Below, in pieces: positions 5,474 to 9,922 of a DNA stretch of 9,922 nucleotides. The notes under the pieces were generated by a model. It saw nothing but the letters and a program-made list of their open reading frames with translations. It made no database searches and was not told where the DNA came from. The stretch is from NCBI GenBank assembly GCA_021776755.1, contig JAJFFI010000487.1, forward strand, positions 1-9,922, read 5' to 3'. Origin of the DNA: Alphaproteobacteria bacterium (GTDB lineage Bacteria > Pseudomonadota > Alphaproteobacteria > JAJFFI01). A program made the position numbers and the translations under genes. The first letter of the stretch is position 1; every line of letters begins with the position of its first letter.

Positions 5474-7513
5474 TCATCCGGACTGGACTTCCTTCAGGAA
5501 GCTGTTCGTGTGTTTACGCAGCGCCGCCGACAATGTGCTGATGCGCGTTGCCGCGTCGATGACCTTCCCGGAGGCCTGGCCTGATCTTGCGCTTGCGTCG
5601 CTCAGCGTATCGGCGCTCCCGGCGACCTTGCGGATACTCGTCTCGGTATCGGCGACGCTGCTGCTGATCGCTTCCGATGACGTTTTCTGCCGGGAGACGG
5701 CGGTTGCGATTGCGTCCGCGGTCTCGCGCACGGCGTCGATGGTCTCCTCAAGACCGCCAACCGATCGCGCCATTTCCGACGAGATCGATTGCAAAGCGCC
5801 AACCTGCTGGGCGATTTCGGCGGTCGCTCCCGCGGTCTGGCCGGCGAGCGCCTTTACTTCGCTGGCAACCACAGCAAAACCCTTGCCGGCCTCGCCCGCG
5901 CGTGCGGCCTCGATCGTCGCGTTCAGGGCCAGCAGGTTCGTCTGCTCGGCGATTTCCTGGATCAGCTTGATCACACTGCCGATCTTGCCGGATGCGGTGA
6001 CGAGGGATGCCACGATCTCGTTGCCCTGTTCGATCTGGACACCGGCGCTTTCGGCGACGCGGCTCGATTCTGAAATACGCTCCGTGATGTCGGCAATGGA
6101 GCCGATCAGGTTCTCCTTGGCGCCCGTCACGTCGGTCAGGTTTACAGAGGCGCGCTTTGCGGCGTCCGCCATTACGTCCGTTCCGGAGCCGGTCAGACGC
6201 GTTGCCTCGGACACCGACCCCGCCGCGTCGATCAGCGTGTCGACGCTGTCCGAGAGATCGAAAAGCGCGTCCTCAAGCGTTCCACGAAAGGTTGCGGCCA
6301 GTTCTTCTATCGCTTCGGACCGGCTGGCCTGCGAGGCCTTCTCGGCATCGATCTCCGATTGCAGTCGCTTTCTCTCTTCGCGGCGCTCCAGGAACACCAG
6401 GAGTGAATTCGCGATGACGCCGATTTCATCCTGTCTGAGCAACGATTTCGGCACGGTGACTTCGGTGGTTCCGCGGGCAAGGGCTTGGAGCAGTTCGGTC
6501 ACGTGGAGCAAGGGACGGACGGTTGAGCGCGAAAGCCAGAGCCCACCGAGGATCATCAGCAAGACGGCCAGCGCAATCGCGACCGCCAGGATGGCAAGCT
6601 GGGTGTTTGCAATGTTGCGCAGCTCTGCGGTCCGCGCAGCGAGCGCGCTTGAGATATGGTCTTCGACCCGTTTCATCAGATCGATGCGGACGGTCATGTT
6701 CCTGAACCAGTCCGGACTGCTGATGTCCGGTATCGAGCCAAGGCTTGCGGACTCCAGCAATTTCTCGCGCCAGTCGTTGACCTTGTCGATTTCGGGTCCG
6801 GCGACCGTGCGGGCATAAAGTTGGCGTTCCGCCGGGTTGGCAAACAGACGGAAATCTTCCAGGTGCACGGTCTCGCGTGCGACCAGCGCGACGAACCTTC
6901 GATGCCGGTCTGGTATCAACCCGGCTGCATCGAGCATGTTCGATCCGATTGCGCGCTGGAGCCCCGCCTTCTCCTTGGCCTTGATCAGCGCGTGGTAGGC
7001 GAGCATGTGGGCGGTCAGGTCGGCGTTCGGCCCCAGCCGGATCATGGTTCCGACCATATCAATCAAACCTTCGATCAGTCCGGTATAGTACCGGACATTC
7101 TCCAGAACATTCACGCGGCGGGCGTCAACCTTGTCCCGATGGGTGGCGAGGATTCCAAGACTGGCTTCGATCTTGCCGATCGTCTCCAGGACACGGCCAT
7201 CGAGGGTCTTGCGGAGCTGGTCGAGATCCCTCCGGAAGACCGCCAGGCTGCGATCCACGTCCGTTCGATTTTGACGAACCATGGTGCCATAAGTCTTGCC
7301 GCCACCACTGCCGAGATATCCGACCGATGCGCCGCGTTCGGTCTGCAGTCCGTGAACGAGACCGCTGGCGCTGGCGGCGAGCACCGTGACGTGCTGGAGC
7401 ACCTCGATGTGCGCGGCCGACGCGCTGCGATCATTGATCGAAATCCCGGCAAAGGCTGCGGAGATCGCCACGGGGATGATGACGAAAAGGATGATTCGGC
7501 GGCTGATTTTCAA
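5474..7513 (-). CDS. Methyl-accepting chemotaxis protein with periplasmic NIT sensor domain
   Basis: This 679-residue inner-membrane chemoreceptor passes ligand binding to CheA/CheW. Transmembrane segment 1 is at about 7-24. The periplasmic region (25-303) has NIT-domain hallmarks, known from nitrate/nitrite sensors such as Nas[18 protein letters not shown] at 51-67 and [15 protein letters not shown] at 176-190. Transmembrane segment 2 is at about 305-328 and HAMP at 329-380, with a helical linker to about 410. The signalling domain (430-665) has the highly conserved hairpin tip at 521-557 ([20 protein letters not shown] onward). No CheR/CheB-tethering pentapeptide ends the protein. The start appears to be TTG (7511-7513): there is no in-frame ATG or GTG close upstream, the next methionine is residue 78, and the first transmembrane segment begins at once. 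AGGAG is 14 bases away and lies in a hairpin arm. Nitrate or nitrite is the likely ligand by domain, but it is untested. Confidence 0.93.
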   Translation of the reverse strand: MKISRRIILFVIIPVAISAAFAGISINDRSASAAHIEVLQHVTVLAASASGLVHGLQTERGASVGYLGSGGGKTYGTMVRQNRTDVDRSLAVFRRDLDQLRKTLDGRVLETIGKIEASLGILATHRDKVDARRVNVLENVRYYTGLIEGLIDMVGTMIRLGPNADLTAHMLAYHALIKAKEKAGLQRAIGSNMLDAAGLIPDRHRRFVALVARETVHLEDFRLFANPAERQLYARTVAGPEIDKVNDWREKLLESASLGSIPDISSPDWFRNMTVRIDLMKRVEDHISSALAARTAELRNIANTQLAILAVAIALAVLLMILGGLWLSRSTVRPLLHVTELLQALARGTTEVTVPKSLLRQDEIGVIANSLLVFLERREERKRLQSEIDAEKASQASRSEAIEELAATFRGTLEDALFDLSDSVDTLIDAAGSVSEATRLTGSGTDVMADAAKRASVNLTDVTGAKENLIGSIADITERISESSRVAESAGVQIEQGNEIVASLVTASGKIGSVIKLIQEIAEQTNLLALNATIEAARAGEAGKGFAVVASEVKALAGQTAGATAEIAQQVGALQSISSEMARSVGGLEETIDAVRETADAIATAVSRQKTSSEAISSSVADTETSIRKVAGSADTLSDASARSGQASGKVIDAATRISTLSAALRKHTNSFLKEVQSG

Positions 7514-7523
7514 AATTGTCGTT

Positions 7524-7560
7524 CCGGCTCCTGACCTGACCGCACTGTGACAGGAGCCGG
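7524..7560 (-). promoter_or_regulatory. Perfect 10-bp inverted repeat enclosing the chemoreceptor Shine-Dalgarno
   Basis: CCGGCTCCTG (7524-7533) and CAGGAGCCGG (7551-7560) are exact reverse complements around a 17-base loop. In the minus-strand transcript the 3' arm carries the AGGAG nearest to the chemoreceptor start, with its end ten bases before the TTG. No T run follows, so an intrinsic terminator is unlikely. It may be a translational control hairpin or a protein operator. Confidence 0.55.
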
Positions 7561-7626
7561 TAATGAAAATGTTAAGACAGGGCTGGAAAACGGCCTATTT
7601 TGAGGGCTTTAGCTGTTTGTCCCCGA

Positions 7627-8253
7627 TCACCCGGCCTCGAACGCATCCTCGAGGAAGTCGAGGCGGTCCTGACCCCAGAAGTGTTCGCCGTTGTAGATGA
7701 ACCACGGCGCGCCGAAGACCTGGTTGTCGATCGCTTTCCGGGTGTCGGCGGCAAACGCCTTGGCCGCATCCTCCGAGTCCGCGGCCTTGACCAGCGACGC
7801 GCCGTCCAGGTCCTCGGCGTCGGCGATCGCCTTGCAGGTGTCGGGGTTGGCGATATCGCGCTCCTCGGCCCAGACCGCCCGCAGGAACCCGTAGGCGAGA
7901 TCGCCCACCTTCGCGGTCACCAGCTTGTCGGCCCCCCCGAGCCCGTCGCGCGCGGCGACAATCATCTTCGATGACAGCGCCGGGCTCACCGGGAAGAATT
8001 TCGGCTTGAGGTTCATCGGCATGCCCAGATGATCGCGCCAGCGTTCAAGCTCGATCATCCGGTAGGCGAGCCGCGCCGGATGCCGTTCCGGCACCGGCGT
8101 GCCGCCGGTCGCGGGGAACACCGTGCCGACCAGATCCATCGGCCGGAAGACGGGCGTGACTCCATGGGCGTCGCAGATTGTCCTGAACGCCGGCATGCCC
8201 AGATAGGTGTAGGGCGACGGCGTGGCGAAGAAGATTTCGACGGTTTTGGTCAT
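7627..8253 (-). CDS. 2-hydroxychromene-2-carboxylate isomerase-like DsbA-family protein
   Basis: This 208-residue cytoplasmic protein has the thioredoxin-like DsbA/kappa-glutathione-transferase fold. It resembles 2-hydroxychromene-2-carboxylate isomerase, a glutathione-dependent enzyme of naphthalene breakdown. TPSPYTYLG at 11-19 supplies Ser13 at the catalytic position, where DsbA oxidoreductases would have CxxC. The helical insertion spans about 55-170. The cis-proline loop VFGAPWF is at 179-185 (Pro183), followed by FWGQDRLDFLE at 192-202. Length fits the family. The ATG (8251-8253) is preceded by AGAGAGGAAA at suitable distance. The gene is downstream of the acyl-CoA synthetase on the same strand, across a 125-base gap with a repeat. 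Nothing nearby encodes naphthalene degradation, so the substrate may be a different glutathione conjugate or unsaturated acid. Confidence 0.88.
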   Translation of the reverse strand: MTKTVEIFFATPSPYTYLGMPAFRTICDAHGVTPVFRPMDLVGTVFPATGGTPVPERHPARLAYRMIELERWRDHLGMPMNLKPKFFPVSPALSSKMIVAARDGLGGADKLVTAKVGDLAYGFLRAVWAEERDIANPDTCKAIADAEDLDGASLVKAADSEDAAKAFAADTRKAIDNQVFGAPWFIYNGEHFWGQDRLDFLEDAFEAG

Positions 8254-8272
8254 TTATATTTCCTCTCTGATT

Positions 8273-8372
8273 GCTCATCCCGAGGAGGGCCGCAGGCCTG
8301 TCTCGAAGGATAGTCGTTGGTCCGCAATTTGTCCTTCGAGACGCGAGCTGGCGCTCGGTCCTCAGGACGAGC
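8273..8372. repeat. Intergenic imperfect inverted repeat (CTTCGAGA / CTCAGGA ends)
   Basis: A left unit (8273-8311) and a right unit (8332-8372) face each other. The inner arms TCTCGAAGGA (8301-8310) and TCCTTCGAGA (8332-8341) match perfectly over 10 bp around a 21-base loop. The outer ends match imperfectly, GCTCATCCCGAGGA on the left against the complement of TCCTCAGGACGAGC on the right. The middle of the two units has diverged. The end sequences resemble those of the repeat at 1787-1852, so both probably belong to one superfamily of alphaproteobacterial intergenic repeats. It occupies most of the gap between the synthetase and isomerase genes. Confidence 0.65.
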
Positions 8373-8378
8373 CAATTG

Positions 8379-9922
<1,544 letters not shown>

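Noticed and set aside
5463..5475. Small hairpin GAGCC-ACC-GGCTC between the convergent DUF1989 and chemoreceptor genes as a shared terminator
   Set aside because: The stem is only 5 bp with a 3-base loop, lacks a T run on either side and partly overlaps the chemoreceptor stop codon. It is too weak to call.
5508..6818. Long plus-strand open frame of 436 codons opposite the chemoreceptor
   Set aside because: Its translation is a low-complexity Ser/Ala/Arg string mirroring the chemoreceptor codons, without a ribosome binding site or recognisable domain.
7524..7560. Reading the 10-bp inverted repeat as the terminator of the isomerase gene
   Set aside because: It lies 67 bases beyond the stop but is followed by AACGACAATTTT rather than a T run, and it overlaps the chemoreceptor ribosome binding site.
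7591..7611. Possible sigma-28 flagellar promoter (TAAA ... GCCG, minus strand) before the chemoreceptor
   Set aside because: The spacing is 13 rather than 15 bases and only GCCG of GCCGATAA matches. Chemoreceptor context makes it tempting, but the match is poor.

Overview
The window looks like chromosomal DNA from a high-GC alphaproteobacterium, plausibly Rhodospirillales- or Rhizobiales-like. The basis is GC-rich codon use, the character of the encoded families, and two intergenic inverted repeats of the 'CTTCGA...CTCAGGATGAG' kind common in that class. I cannot name a genus. Eight genes lie on the minus strand and one (4821-5453) on the plus strand. Genes at both edges are cut.

Left part, reading leftwards from about 4.7 kb: a membrane di-iron hydroxylase of the sterol desaturase/fatty acid hydroxylase superfamily; a MarR regulator that overlaps it by ATGA; a glutamine-synthetase-like gamma-glutamyl-amide ligase; an NAD(P)-dependent aldehyde dehydrogenase; and an iron-type alcohol dehydrogenase that overlaps the aldehyde dehydrogenase by ATGA and runs off the left edge. 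Ligase, ALDH and ADH together suggest breakdown of an amine or amino alcohol through gamma-glutamylated intermediates, a variation on the PuuA/PuuC theme. The substrate cannot be read from the sequence, and any gamma-glutamyl hydrolase would lie outside the window.

Middle: the divergent gap 4634-4820 separates the hydroxylase/MarR pair from a plus-strand DUF1989 gene (urea carboxylase-associated / carboxyguanidine deiminase family). It holds two perfect 17-bp palindromes of the form TGACAA-N5-TTGTCA, 26 bp apart, overlapping weak candidate promoters in both directions. These are the best candidate operators for the MarR protein.

Right part: a NIT-domain methyl-accepting chemotaxis protein that appears to start at TTG and whose Shine-Dalgarno sequence is buried in a perfect 10-bp inverted repeat; a 2-hydroxychromene-2-carboxylate isomerase-like (DsbA/kappa-GST fold) protein; and an acyl-CoA synthetase of the acetyl/medium-chain type, cut at the right edge.

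No RNA genes, CRISPR arrays, insertion sequences or phage genes were seen. The longest non-coding stretch is 187 bases (4634-4820). I found no clearly new multi-gene defence or mobile system. The points most worth following are the palindrome array, the two leaders in which the ribosome binding site is part of an inverted repeat, the covarying repeat at 1787-1852, and the amine-degradation cassette.
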